DNA of 64,000 bases from Hydrogenoanaerobacterium saccharovorans (GTDB lineage Bacteria; Bacillota; Clostridia; Oscillospirales; Ruminococcaceae): positions 1,302,001 to 1,366,000 of the forward strand of contig NZ_RKRD01000001.1 of the NCBI RefSeq assembly GCF_003814745.1, given 5' to 3'. Of this stretch, positions 33,115 through 41,412 are shown piece by piece. How positions within the stretch are numbered: position 1 is the first letter of the stretch; each line of letters starts with the position of its first letter. A program made the position numbers and the translations under genes. A model generated the notes under the pieces. The model searched no databases and was not told the DNA's origin. It saw nothing but the letters and a program-made list of their open reading frames with translations.

Positions 33115-36100
33115 AAGCACTTGAAATCCACGGTTTTAAATCTTTCCCTGACCGTACCCGTTTAAACTTTACCGGCGGGCTTACAGCGGTTGTAGGACCA
33201 AACGGCAGTGGCAAGAGTAACATCAGCGATGCATTGAGATGGGTTTTAGGCGAGCAGTCTACCAAAACTCTGCGTGGTGCCAAAATGGAAGACGTCATTT
33301 TCGGCGGAACACAGCTTCGCAAGGCAATGGGGTTCGCGCAAGTTACGCTTTACATAGATAACACCGAACACACCATGCCAATGGATACAGACGAAGTTGC
33401 GATTACACGCAAATTGTATCGCTCAGGGGACAGCGAATACAAAATCAACGACCAAAATGTAAGGCTTAAGGATATTTACGAGCTGTTTATGGATACCGGA
33501 CTTGGCCGTGATGGCTACTCGATGATTGGGCAGGGCAAAATTGCCGAAATTGTCAGTGCTAAAAGCGGGAATCGACGTGAAATTTTCGAGGAGGCTGCAG
33601 GAATTTCAAAATTCCGCTACCGTAAAACCGAAGCAGAACGCAAGCTGCTTGCTGCACAAGAAAACTTGCTTCGCCTAAAAGATATTATGGTTGAGTTGGA
33701 AGACCGCGTTGAACCGTTGAAGCTTCAGGCAGAAAAAGCAGCGCAATTTGTAAAATATGCTCAAAGCAAAAAAACGCTCGAACTTTCCATCTGGATTGCT
33801 TTGCTGGAAAAAACCAAAGAGCAGCTGCGTTTACAAGAGGACAAGGTAGCTGCATCACAGGCGGCTCACGCTGAGGTAGAGGAAGAACTTGGGGCTGTGG
33901 AAAAAAGTGCAGAAGAAATTTTTGCGCAAATTTCAAAGTGCACAGTGGATATTGATGAACTGCGAGCTGCAATTCGTCAAAAAGAAGAAAATGCCGCCGA
34001 AGCTCAATCACAAATAGCCGTGTATGAAAATGATATTTTTCATAACAATAGCTCTATTGAGCGCATTTCCTCGGAAATATCCGAGCAAAACCTTACCGGA
34101 CAAGATATAGATACACAGATTGGGGCAAAACAAAAGGAGCTTACCTCTTTACAAGGTGAGATAGACCTTCGTAAAGCCGAAATGGATGAGCTTACAGGCA
34201 AATATACTCAGCTTGCATTGTCTGAGCAGGCAGGTATCGCTGAGATGGAGAGTAAGCGCAAGCAGCTTTCAGCGGTAACCCTTGCATTGTCCGAAGCTAA
34301 GGTTGCGGCAGTTACCTCACAATCCGTGTGCAACGAAACACAAAACCGCATCGAAATGCTTCGTCAATCGCAAACGGAAAAAGAGGTTAAAATAAAAGAC
34401 CTTACTGCTGAACTGTATGAATGCAAAGAGCTATGTGAACACATCGACGAAAACTTACAAGGACTAAAAAATGCATCCGATGGTATCCAGTTAAAACTAA
34501 AAAACCGCACCGAAAAACGGCAAGAGCTTGAAAACCAGCTGCGCAGTATCGAGTTTAAATCCAACGAAAAGCTGCAAAAAGCGGGCCTTCTTGAAAACTT
34601 AGAGCAAACGATGGAAGGGTTTGCAGGCAGCGTAAAATATATTATCAATCAGCAAAAGCGCGGTGTTATAAAAGGGGTGCATTCCGCGGTATCTAAGCTG
34701 ATTGAAGTAGATGATTCGTACTCAACTGCAATCGAGATTGCCCTTGGCGGTGCATTGCAGAACATCGTTGTAGATAATGATGAGGTTGCAAAGCGCGCCA
34801 TTGCTATGCTAAAAGAATCGCGCAGCGGCAGGGCTACTTTCCTGCCTATTTCCACCATAAAGGGCAACAAGATTAATGAAAACGGTTTAAAAGAAAAACA
34901 AGGTTTTGTCGCAATCGCGTCCGATTTGGTGAGATGCAAACCCATTTATCGTGCCATTATAGAAAATATGCTTGGCAGAATTGTTGTTGCAGAAGATTTA
35001 AACGATGCTGTAGCAATTGCAAAAGCGTATAACAACCGTTTTCGTGTGGTTACACTGGACGGTCAGCTTGTAAACGTTGGTGGCTCTATGACGGGTGGTT
35101 TTACTGCCAAAAGTGCGGGTTTGCTTAGCCGTCAATCTGAAATTGATAAACTGAAAGCCGAAGCAGCAAAAATTTTACAATCAGCCGACGATGTTAAGAT
35201 TAAACTGAAAACGCTTGTCGAAGAAATTTCAGCACTCAATGCAAAGTTGCTTGCCATTAACAGCGAGATAAAAACAGCAAGTGAAGATAAAATTCGTTAT
35301 GAGTCCGAACAAAAACGAATCTCTCTGTCTTTAAATGACTTAACAAAAACGCAAGAAGATGCCGTTATTCAAATAAAACGGTTGCAAGAGAGATTGACCG
35401 AGCTTGAAGACGGTATCCGCAATGCCGGCAGCAGAGTAACCCGCCTTACACAAGAACAAGCTCAGGCAGAGCAAGAAATTGCGGAACAAAATAGCAAATA
35501 CGATGAAGCGCGGGTAAACCGTGAACATCTATCAGAACAGCGTTCCCGCATCGAACTAGATATCCTTGCCCTATCTAAAGATAAACAGGGGATTGAACAA
35601 TCGATTGCAGAAATGGCTGCTCGCAAAGATGGGCAAACGCAGAGAATCGAACTCTTTCAAAATCAAATCGCTGAACTCCAAGCGAAGAATGCTGAGATTA
35701 CAGTTCAAATCGAGCACTTAAAGCAGGCAAACAGTCAGCTGGTACAAAAAACTAAGCAGGCGCAGCAAGAAATTACATCTTTGCAAGAACTTCGCCAGCA
35801 GTGCGAGCAACGTTCTACCGAAATTCGTGTACAAGAAAAAGACATTGTTGCACGTAAAGAACAACTTGCCCGTGAACTTGCCCGCGTTGAAGAGAAAAAG
35901 TTTTCACTCCAAGGGGAATACGATAGTACCATCGCACGCATGTGGGATGAATATGAAATAACGCGCAGCGAAGCAGAGGTAATTGCCGAACCGATCGAAG
36001 ACATGCAAAAAGCACAGCGGAGTTTATCTGAAGTAAAAAGTAAAATCAAGGCACTTGGTACCGTTAATTTGGAAGCGATTGATGAATACGAGCAAGTCTC

Positions 36101-36680
36101 ACAGCGTTATCATTTTATGAAAGCGCAGATAGACGATGTTGAAAAAAGCCGTGATCAGCTTAACAAAATTATCTACGACCTTACCATGCAAATGCGCGAG
36201 ATGTTTACAGACAGCTTTCAAAAAATCAATCATCAATTCGGTAAAATATTTGTGGAATTGTTTGATGGCGGAAAAGCAAGCTTAGAGCTCACAGATGAAA
36301 GTGATGTGCTGGAAGCAGGCATCGAGATTAATGTTCAGCCCCCCGGCAAGCTCATTAAAAACCTTGCATCGCTTTCGGGCGGCGAGCAGGCATTTGTTGC
36401 AATAGCAATCTATTTTGCAATTTTAAAAGTGCGCCCCGCACCGTTTTGCTTGCTCGATGAAATCGAGGCGGCACTGGATGATGTCAACGTTGCTAAATTT
36501 TCTCAATATCTCAAACGTCTGAGCAATAAAACTCAGTTTGTTACCATTACCCACCGCCGCGGCACCATGGAAGAAGCGGATGTGCTTTATGGTGTCACAA
36601 TGCAGGAGGAGGGCGTATCCAAATTGCTTCAACTTTCCGTATCCGAGCTTGAGAGTAAACTCGGTATGAAGGATGATTGA
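33105..36680 (+). CDS. smc: Chromosome segregation protein SMC
   Basis: This is a 1191-residue SMC ATPase that loads near the origin and compacts the chromosome with ScpAB. The Walker A is VGPNGSGKSNISDALRW (about residues 31-40). Two long coiled coils flank a hinge at about residues 510-670 (SGRATFLPIST, TLDGQLVNVGGSMTGG). The C-terminal head has the signature LASLSGGEQAFVAIA and Walker B FCLLDEIEAALDD. The start is TTG 33105, with AAGGAAGTGG upstream and overlap with the radical SAM gene. ftsY follows after 119 bases, the usual rnc-smc-ftsY cluster. Confidence 0.97.
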   Translation: MYLKALEIHGFKSFPDRTRLNFTGGLTAVVGPNGSGKSNISDALRWVLGEQSTKTLRGAKMEDVIFGGTQLRKAMGFAQVTLYIDNTEHTMPMDTDEVAITRKLYRSGDSEYKINDQNVRLKDIYELFMDTGLGRDGYSMIGQGKIAEIVSAKSGNRREIFEEAAGISKFRYRKTEAERKLLAAQENLLRLKDIMVELEDRVEPLKLQAEKAAQFVKYAQSKKTLELSIWIALLEKTKEQLRLQEDKVAASQAAHAEVEEELGAVEKSAEEIFAQISKCTVDIDELRAAIRQKEENAAEAQSQIAVYENDIFHNNSSIERISSEISEQNLTGQDIDTQIGAKQKELTSLQGEIDLRKAEMDELTGKYTQLALSEQAGIAEMESKRKQLSAVTLALSEAKVAAVTSQSVCNETQNRIEMLRQSQTEKEVKIKDLTAELYECKELCEHIDENLQGLKNASDGIQLKLKNRTEKRQELENQLRSIEFKSNEKLQKAGLLENLEQTMEGFAGSVKYIINQQKRGVIKGVHSAVSKLIEVDDSYSTAIEIALGGALQNIVVDNDEVAKRAIAMLKESRSGRATFLPISTIKGNKINENGLKEKQGFVAIASDLVRCKPIYRAIIENMLGRIVVAEDLNDAVAIAKAYNNRFRVVTLDGQLVNVGGSMTGGFTAKSAGLLSRQSEIDKLKAEAAKILQSADDVKIKLKTLVEEISALNAKLLAINSEIKTASEDKIRYESEQKRISLSLNDLTKTQEDAVIQIKRLQERLTELEDGIRNAGSRVTRLTQEQAQAEQEIAEQNSKYDEARVNREHLSEQRSRIELDILALSKDKQGIEQSIAEMAARKDGQTQRIELFQNQIAELQAKNAEITVQIEHLKQANSQLVQKTKQAQQEITSLQELRQQCEQRSTEIRVQEKDIVARKEQLARELARVEEKKFSLQGEYDSTIARMWDEYEITRSEAEVIAEPIEDMQKAQRSLSEVKSKIKALGTVNLEAIDEYEQVSQRYHFMKAQIDDVEKSRDQLNKIIYDLTMQMREMFTDSFQKINHQFGKIFVELFDGGKASLELTDESDVLEAGIEINVQPPGKLIKNLASLSGGEQAFVAIAIYFAILKVRPAPFCLLDEIEAALDDVNVAKFSQYLKRLSNKTQFVTITHRRGTMEEADVLYGVTMQEEGVSKLLQLSVSELESKLGMKDD

Positions 36681-36681
36681 T

Positions 36682-36701
36682 GTAAAGCTTTACAGCTTTA
36701 C
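36682..36701. repeat. Small inverted repeat between smc and ftsY
   Basis: GTAAAGCT-TTAC-AGCTTTAC is an 8-pair hairpin directly after the smc stop codon. It lacks a T tract, so it is at most a weak terminator or a processing site. Confidence 0.35.
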
Positions 36702-36799
36702 ATATGCGCTTATTACATAATACGGTTCATATCCGCGCTTACTTGAACTGTAAATATAAAATTAAAATCTATTGTTATTGTGCGGAGAAAGGCGGTTTT

Positions 36800-37735
36800 A
36801 TGGGGTTTTTTCAAAAGATTAAAGAAGGTCTCACCAAAACAAGAGATTCTATGGTGAAAAACTTTGAAGGCATGTTAAACTCCTTTACAAAGATTGACGA
36901 GGAGCTTTTTGAAGAGTTGGAAGAAATATTGATTATGAGTGATGTTGGTGTTTCAACTTCTTCTACAATCTGCAAAAAACTTCGCGAAAAAGTAAAAGAA
37001 ACAGGTACAACCGACCCGTCAGAAGTAAAAAATCTGCTGAAAGGCATCATCACAGAAATGATGTCCGGCGGGGAGGAACTGAACATTTCAACCAAACCGT
37101 CTGTAATTCTTGTCATCGGCGTTAATGGGGTTGGTAAAACCACCACCATCGGCAAAATGTCCGCCGACTTAAAACGCAGGGGCAAAAAAGTGTTGCTTGG
37201 TGCTGCCGATACATTCCGCGCTGCCGCAATTGAGCAGCTTGGTGTCTGGGCAGAGCGTGCAGGTGTCGAAATGGTAAAACATACAGAAGGGGCAGACCCT
37301 GCGGCTGTGGTGTTCGATTCCATTACGGCAGGTAAAGCACGCGGAGCAGATGTGATTCTCTGCGATACTGCGGGCAGACTGCACAACAAAAAAAATCTCA
37401 TGGATGAGCTTGCCAAAATTTCTCGTGTAATTGAGCGTGAAGCTCCAGACTGCGACAAAGAAGTGCTGTTGGTTTTGGACGCAACGACTGGGCAAAATGC
37501 CGTCAATCAGGCAAAACAATTTCAAGCTGTGGCAGGGCTTACCGGTATTGTGCTTACTAAATTAGACGGTACTGCAAGAGGCGGCGTGGTAATTGCAATT
37601 AAAGAAGAACTCGGAATCCCCATTAAATATATTGGCGTAGGTGAACAGATAGACGACCTCCAACCGTTCAATGCCGCCGATTTTGTTGAGGCGTTGTTTG
37701 ACGGCAACCAACCGGAAGCGGGGGATACCAGATGA
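36800..37735 (+). CDS. ftsY: Signal recognition particle receptor FtsY
   Basis: This is a 311-residue SRP GTPase. A short N-terminal four-helix region is followed by the G domain: VIGVNGVGKTTTIGKMS (G1), DTAGRLHNKKNLMDEL (G3) and TKLDGTARGG (G4/G5). It receives ribosome-SRP complexes at the membrane. The acidic A domain of enterobacterial FtsY is absent, as is usual in Firmicutes. ATG 36800 follows GAGAAAGGCGG; the longer in-frame head from 36704 is not family-like. It overlaps rdgB by four bases. Confidence 0.96.
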   Translation: MGFFQKIKEGLTKTRDSMVKNFEGMLNSFTKIDEELFEELEEILIMSDVGVSTSSTICKKLREKVKETGTTDPSEVKNLLKGIITEMMSGGEELNISTKPSVILVIGVNGVGKTTTIGKMSADLKRRGKKVLLGAADTFRAAAIEQLGVWAERAGVEMVKHTEGADPAAVVFDSITAGKARGADVILCDTAGRLHNKKNLMDELAKISRVIEREAPDCDKEVLLVLDATTGQNAVNQAKQFQAVAGLTGIVLTKLDGTARGGVVIAIKEELGIPIKYIGVGEQIDDLQPFNAADFVEALFDGNQPEAGDTR

Positions 37736-38346
37736 CGTTGATTGTTGCAACACAAAACGAAGGCAAGGTACGCGAATTCAAGCGTATTTTTGCACCGCTG
37801 GGGATTATTGTACTTTCGTCTTCGGACATCGAACTCAATGTGGATGTTCAGGAAAACGGCTCTACCTTTGCTGAGAACGCAAAGATTAAAGCAAAAACCA
37901 TCATGCAGCTTTGTGCGTTGCCGACAATAGCAGATGATTCCGGTCTTTGTGTGGATGCATTGGACGGTGCACCTGGGATGTTCTCTGCACGCTATGCGGG
38001 CGAGGGCGCAACCGATGATCAGCGCATAGATAAGCTGCTTTCAGAGCTGCGAGACGTGCCTGATGAAAAGCGAACCGCATATTTTGTCAGTTCCATCTGT
38101 TGCTGTTTTCCAAATGGAGATGAAATTACAGCAGAAGGTATCTGTGCTGGAAAAATCGGTACCGAAAAGCGGGGTGAAAACGGCTTTGGATATGACCCTG
38201 TTTTTATGACTGAATATGGCAGCTTTTCTGAAATATCTGCTGAACAGAAGGATGAAATCAGCCATCGAGGCAAGGCGTTAAGAGAATTCTACGAAAAACT
38301 CAAAGAATACAAAGAAAATAGAGGGAATGAAATTGTTAACGAGTAA
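37732..38346 (+). CDS. rdgB: XTP/dITP diphosphatase (RdgB/HAM1)
   Basis: This 204-residue enzyme hydrolyses deaminated purine nucleotides such as dITP, XTP and ITP to keep them out of nucleic acids. The N-terminal VATQNEGKVREFKRIF binds phosphate. ADDSGLCVDALDGAPGMFSARYAG-type sequence carries the catalytic acidic residues. GFGYDPVFMTEYG and SHRGKALREF close the family pattern. Its ATG overlaps the ftsY stop, and it overlaps yhbY at its own end. Confidence 0.96.
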   Translation: MTLIVATQNEGKVREFKRIFAPLGIIVLSSSDIELNVDVQENGSTFAENAKIKAKTIMQLCALPTIADDSGLCVDALDGAPGMFSARYAGEGATDDQRIDKLLSELRDVPDEKRTAYFVSSICCCFPNGDEITAEGICAGKIGTEKRGENGFGYDPVFMTEYGSFSEISAEQKDEISHRGKALREFYEKLKEYKENRGNEIVNE

Positions 38347-38626
38347 ACAAAGGGCGAATCTTCGCTCACACGCAAACCAGATGGAAACCATTCTTCAAGT
38401 TGGCAAAGGCGGCATTGCCGATGCACTTCTCAAGCAAGTTGATGACGCACTGACCGCACGTGAACTGATTAAAATGCGCGTGCTAGAAACGGCTCCTTCT
38501 TTTGCCCGCGAAACAGCGCAGGAACTTGCTGAAAAAACAAATTCCGAGGTCATTCAGGTGATTGGTACACGTTTTGTTTTGTACCGTAAAAATCCCAAAA
38601 AACCAATCTACGACCCTGACAAATAA
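38333..38626 (+). CDS. yhbY: CRM-domain RNA-binding protein (YhbY/YqeI)
   Basis: This is a 97-residue single-CRM-domain protein that binds the large-subunit precursor and may assist assembly. LTSKQRANLRSHANQ, then ILQVGKGGIADAL, match the family (GxxG-type loop). TTG 38333 is preferred over ATG 38327. It is seven bases after GAGGGA, and the resulting MLTSKQR start matches the family's usual MLTxKQ beginning. It overlaps the end of rdgB. nadD follows after 17 bases. Confidence 0.92.
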   Translation: MLTSKQRANLRSHANQMETILQVGKGGIADALLKQVDDALTARELIKMRVLETAPSFARETAQELAEKTNSEVIQVIGTRFVLYRKNPKKPIYDPDK

Positions 38627-38643
38627 ATTGGAGGGGAACCCTG

Positions 38644-39258
38644 TTGCAAAAGATACTTGTTTTCGGTGGCACATTTAACCCTATTCATTTGGGGCATATC
38701 CACCTGTACCGCCATTTTGCCGACAAGCTTCAGGTAGACAAGGTACTCATAGTTCCTGCAAAAATACCGCCCCATAAACAACCGCGTGAGTTGGCAAGCG
38801 GAAAGCACAGAATCGCAATGTGCAAGCTTGCTGTTGAAGATGACCCGCGTGTTGTCATCAGCGATATTGAGCTTTGCCGTAACGCAATCAGCTTTACGGT
38901 AGATACGCTTGTGCAGATCAAAAATTGCTTTAAAAATGCACAACTGTACTTTGTGGTAGGTTCGGATATGTTTTTTACTTTAGATCTTTGGCGCGAACCT
39001 CAAAAGATTATGGAGCTTGCCACGATTTGTGCGCTTGCACGCAAGCAAAATGAATATGACGCACTATTACAAAAACAACGTCAACTGCAAAGCAAATACA
39101 ACGGAAGTTTTATTATCGATAACGCAGATGTTTTGGATATTTCATCAACTCAGCTGCGCCGTATGATGAAAGAAAAGAAAAATCTCAGCTTTTACTTGCC
39201 TGCAGCAGTCATCCAATACATTAAAACGAATGGACTGTATGAAACAGATGAAATATGA
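38644..39258 (+). CDS. nadD: Nicotinate-nucleotide adenylyltransferase
   Basis: This 204-residue enzyme joins nicotinate mononucleotide and ATP to make deamido-NAD. The nucleotidyltransferase motif FGGTFNPIHLGHIHL is at the N-terminus, and the ISSTQLRRMMKE motif near the end is the ISSTxIR signature. The start is TTG 38644 after GGAGGGGAACC. It overlaps yqeK. Confidence 0.96.
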   Translation: MQKILVFGGTFNPIHLGHIHLYRHFADKLQVDKVLIVPAKIPPHKQPRELASGKHRIAMCKLAVEDDPRVVISDIELCRNAISFTVDTLVQIKNCFKNAQLYFVVGSDMFFTLDLWREPQKIMELATICALARKQNEYDALLQKQRQLQSKYNGSFIIDNADVLDISSTQLRRMMKEKKNLSFYLPAAVIQYIKTNGLYETDEI

Positions 39259-39811
39259 TTTTGAACAGACCAAACAGCTGCTTAAGCAGCGCCTGAGTGA
39301 AAAACGTTATGAACATAGCCTTGCAGTTGCCGAAACGGCTGTAAAGCTTGCACAAATATATGACGAAAATCAAAGCAAAGCATATTTTGCCGGGCTGATA
39401 CACGATATTTGCAAAGATGAGGCAAAGGAAGAGCAGTTGCAAAGAATAAAGAGTTCTGATATAATTTGGGACGATAAGGCGTTAAAGCAACCCTTACTTT
39501 GGCATGCCATGGCTGGCAGCATTTTCATTCAGGATGCATTAAATGTAACAGACGAGGATATTATAAATGCAGTACGCTATCACACCAGCGCCCGCGCAGG
39601 CATGAGTAAATTAGAAAAGATTGTATATCTTGCCGATCTCACTTCAGCCGACCGTGAATACGGTGATGTCGAAAAAATGCGTGCATTGTCAAAAGCTTCG
39701 CTCGAAAAAGCAATGCTTTATGCTATGCAGTATATTATCAGTGATCTTGTTGCACATAAATCACCAATTGTGAATGACACCATGGAAGCATATAATGAGT
39801 TTATTATGTAG
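39239..39811 (+). CDS. yqeK: HD-domain hydrolase YqeK
   Basis: This is a protein of about 190 residues of the YqeK family, in which members cleave diadenosine tetraphosphate symmetrically. The HD metal site is visible as EHSLAVAETAVKLA (first His), AGLIHDICKDEA (His-Asp) and LADLTSADREYGDV later. It follows nadD, as in most Firmicutes. The start is unsure: ATGs at 39230, 39239 and 39248 all lie inside nadD and none has a strong ribosome site. 39239 is a compromise. Confidence 0.9.
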   Translation: MKQMKYDFEQTKQLLKQRLSEKRYEHSLAVAETAVKLAQIYDENQSKAYFAGLIHDICKDEAKEEQLQRIKSSDIIWDDKALKQPLLWHAMAGSIFIQDALNVTDEDIINAVRYHTSARAGMSKLEKIVYLADLTSADREYGDVEKMRALSKASLEKAMLYAMQYIISDLVAHKSPIVNDTMEAYNEFIM

Positions 39812-39822
39812 GAGGAATTTCG

Positions 39823-40947
39823 GTGTCAAAATTGTCAACAAAAATCAAAATTTTAATTGCAGTATGTGCTTTATCTATCGCTGTTCTTATTCCCATAATT
39901 GTTTGGAGTATTACAAGAGGCAATGCGCCGCAGCCATCAAGCAGTGTTCCGCAGGAAGAATCTAACTCCAAGTCAGAACTGGAATTTGAACCTGTTTCAG
40001 AGGATTCCATCAATGTTTTGGTGTGCGGTTTGGACGATGCAGCAGGGCTTACCGATGTAATTATGGTGGTAAACTTTGATGTTAAAAGCGGTAAGGTAAA
40101 TATCCTGCAAATCCCCCGCGATACTTATGTAGGTGAAAACTATAAAACAGGTAAAATCAATCAAGTTTACGCCACGCATGAAAATGAAAAAGAGCCTATC
40201 CAAGGTTTGATAAAAGTGATTAATGAGCAAATGAGCTTGCCCATCGACCATTATGCAACCATTACACTTTCGGCATTTCGCGATATTGTGGATGCACTGG
40301 GCGGTGTCACTATCGAAATTCCTCAGCGTATGAATTACCTGCCCGGTAAAGTATTGGAAAAGGGGCAGCAGCACCTTGATGGTGAAAAGGCAGAGTGGTT
40401 TGTGCGTTTTCGCTCGGGGTATGCTTCGGGCGATATCGGCAGAGTGAATGCCCGCGAACTTATTATTAAAGCACTCATTCAGGCGGTTCGAGACAAAGGC
40501 AGAGCGGGCATGGTTATGCTTGCTACCCAAAATTTTACAAAAATAAAAACTGATATTCCATTAATGCAGGCCCTTTCTTTGGCAAATGAAGCGTTTAAAG
40601 TAAAAAACGAAGATATACAGCTATTCACCCTTGAGGGTATCGGCAAAATGTACAACGGTTATGCCGTGTACGAAGCCCAAAAAGATAAGCTTATCGAGCT
40701 TTTAAACCAGTATTTCCGCCCGTACAGCGAGCAGGTCAATGATATCAGCATTGCTCAGGTACCTGCTTATGTTCCGCCCTATAATCCTTCAGAAGAATCC
40801 TCTCAGTCTGAAGAAATCGATTCAAGTGCCGAATCTGAAGCAGAGGGTGAACAATCAGAGTACGAATGGGAAGAAAATTCATCTGATACTCAATCCGATA
40901 ATCAATATAATGCCGATGATTCAGTCGGCGATTTCCCAACAGATTAA
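39823..40947 (+). CDS. LytR-CpsA-Psr family cell wall ligase
   Basis: This is a 374-residue membrane-anchored protein. One membrane helix (about residues 8-28) is followed by the LCP domain on the outside: GLDDAAGLTDVIMVV, IPRDTYVG and RFRSGYASGDIGRV carry the Asp and Arg residues that bind polyprenyl phosphate. LCP enzymes attach teichoic acids or other polymers to peptidoglycan. The last 55 residues are a low-complexity Ser/Glu/Asp tail. It starts at GTG 39823 after GGAGGA. It lies between yqeK and rsfS, a common Clostridia placement. Confidence 0.93.
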   Translation: MSKLSTKIKILIAVCALSIAVLIPIIVWSITRGNAPQPSSSVPQEESNSKSELEFEPVSEDSINVLVCGLDDAAGLTDVIMVVNFDVKSGKVNILQIPRDTYVGENYKTGKINQVYATHENEKEPIQGLIKVINEQMSLPIDHYATITLSAFRDIVDALGGVTIEIPQRMNYLPGKVLEKGQQHLDGEKAEWFVRFRSGYASGDIGRVNARELIIKALIQAVRDKGRAGMVMLATQNFTKIKTDIPLMQALSLANEAFKVKNEDIQLFTLEGIGKMYNGYAVYEAQKDKLIELLNQYFRPYSEQVNDISIAQVPAYVPPYNPSEESSQSEEIDSSAESEAEGEQSEYEWEENSSDTQSDNQYNADDSVGDFPTD

Positions 40948-40976
40948 ATTCAAAAGCAGGGAGGGATAATTACTAG

Positions 40977-41336
40977 ATGACATCACTCGATATGACGAAA
41001 AAAATTGCATCTGTTCTGGACGCTAAAAAAGCACAGGACATCAAAGCAATTCGTATTTCAAAAGTAACATCGATTGCTGACTATTTTATCATTGCTTCCG
41101 CAACCAACACTACACAGGTTAAAGCACTTGCAGATGAGGTTGAGGATCAGATGACAAAGCTTGGCTATGAGCCGAAAGCCGTAGAAGGCTATGTTTCTGC
41201 GTCTTGGATTGTGCTGGATTACTATGATGTAATTGTACACATCTTTTGCGGAGATATCAGAGAATTTTATTCGCTGGAGCGTTTATGGTCAGACGGCGAT
41301 TCGGTCGATTTATCTGATGTATTAACAGAAGATTAG
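40977..41336 (+). CDS. rsfS: Ribosomal silencing factor RsfS
   Basis: This is a 119-residue RsfS/Iojap protein, which binds L14 and blocks subunit joining in starvation. KIASVLDAKKAQDIKAI and YFIIASATNTTQVKALADEV are the conserved blocks, then GYVSASWIVLDYYDVIVHIF. GGGAGGGAT precedes the ATG. It sits upstream of leuS. Confidence 0.96.
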   Translation: MTSLDMTKKIASVLDAKKAQDIKAIRISKVTSIADYFIIASATNTTQVKALADEVEDQMTKLGYEPKAVEGYVSASWIVLDYYDVIVHIFCGDIREFYSLERLWSDGDSVDLSDVLTED

Positions 41337-41397
41337 CGGGCTGAACGTCCGGCGAAATAAATTTTTCGTATCAACTAAACCCGCTGTTGCACGCGGG
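41336..41397 (+). promoter_or_regulatory. Possible alternative hairpins in the leuS leader
   Basis: CCCGC at 41380-41384 can pair with GCGGG at 41336-41340 or with GCGGG at 41393-41397, which touches the leuS ribosome site. This could be a small translational switch, but the stems are only five pairs long. It is not a T-box: the gap is just 76 bases and lacks the conserved T-box elements. Confidence 0.25.
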
Positions 41398-41412
41398 CAG
41401 GAGGAATAGGCA

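Noticed and set aside
36811..37506. 231-codon minus-strand frame opposite ftsY
   Set aside because: It is a shadow of the conserved GTPase gene with a Ser-rich artefact composition.
41337..41412. T-box riboswitch before leuS
   Set aside because: The gap is only 76 bases and lacks the specifier loop, AG-bulge and T-box consensus. Only a weak hairpin is present.
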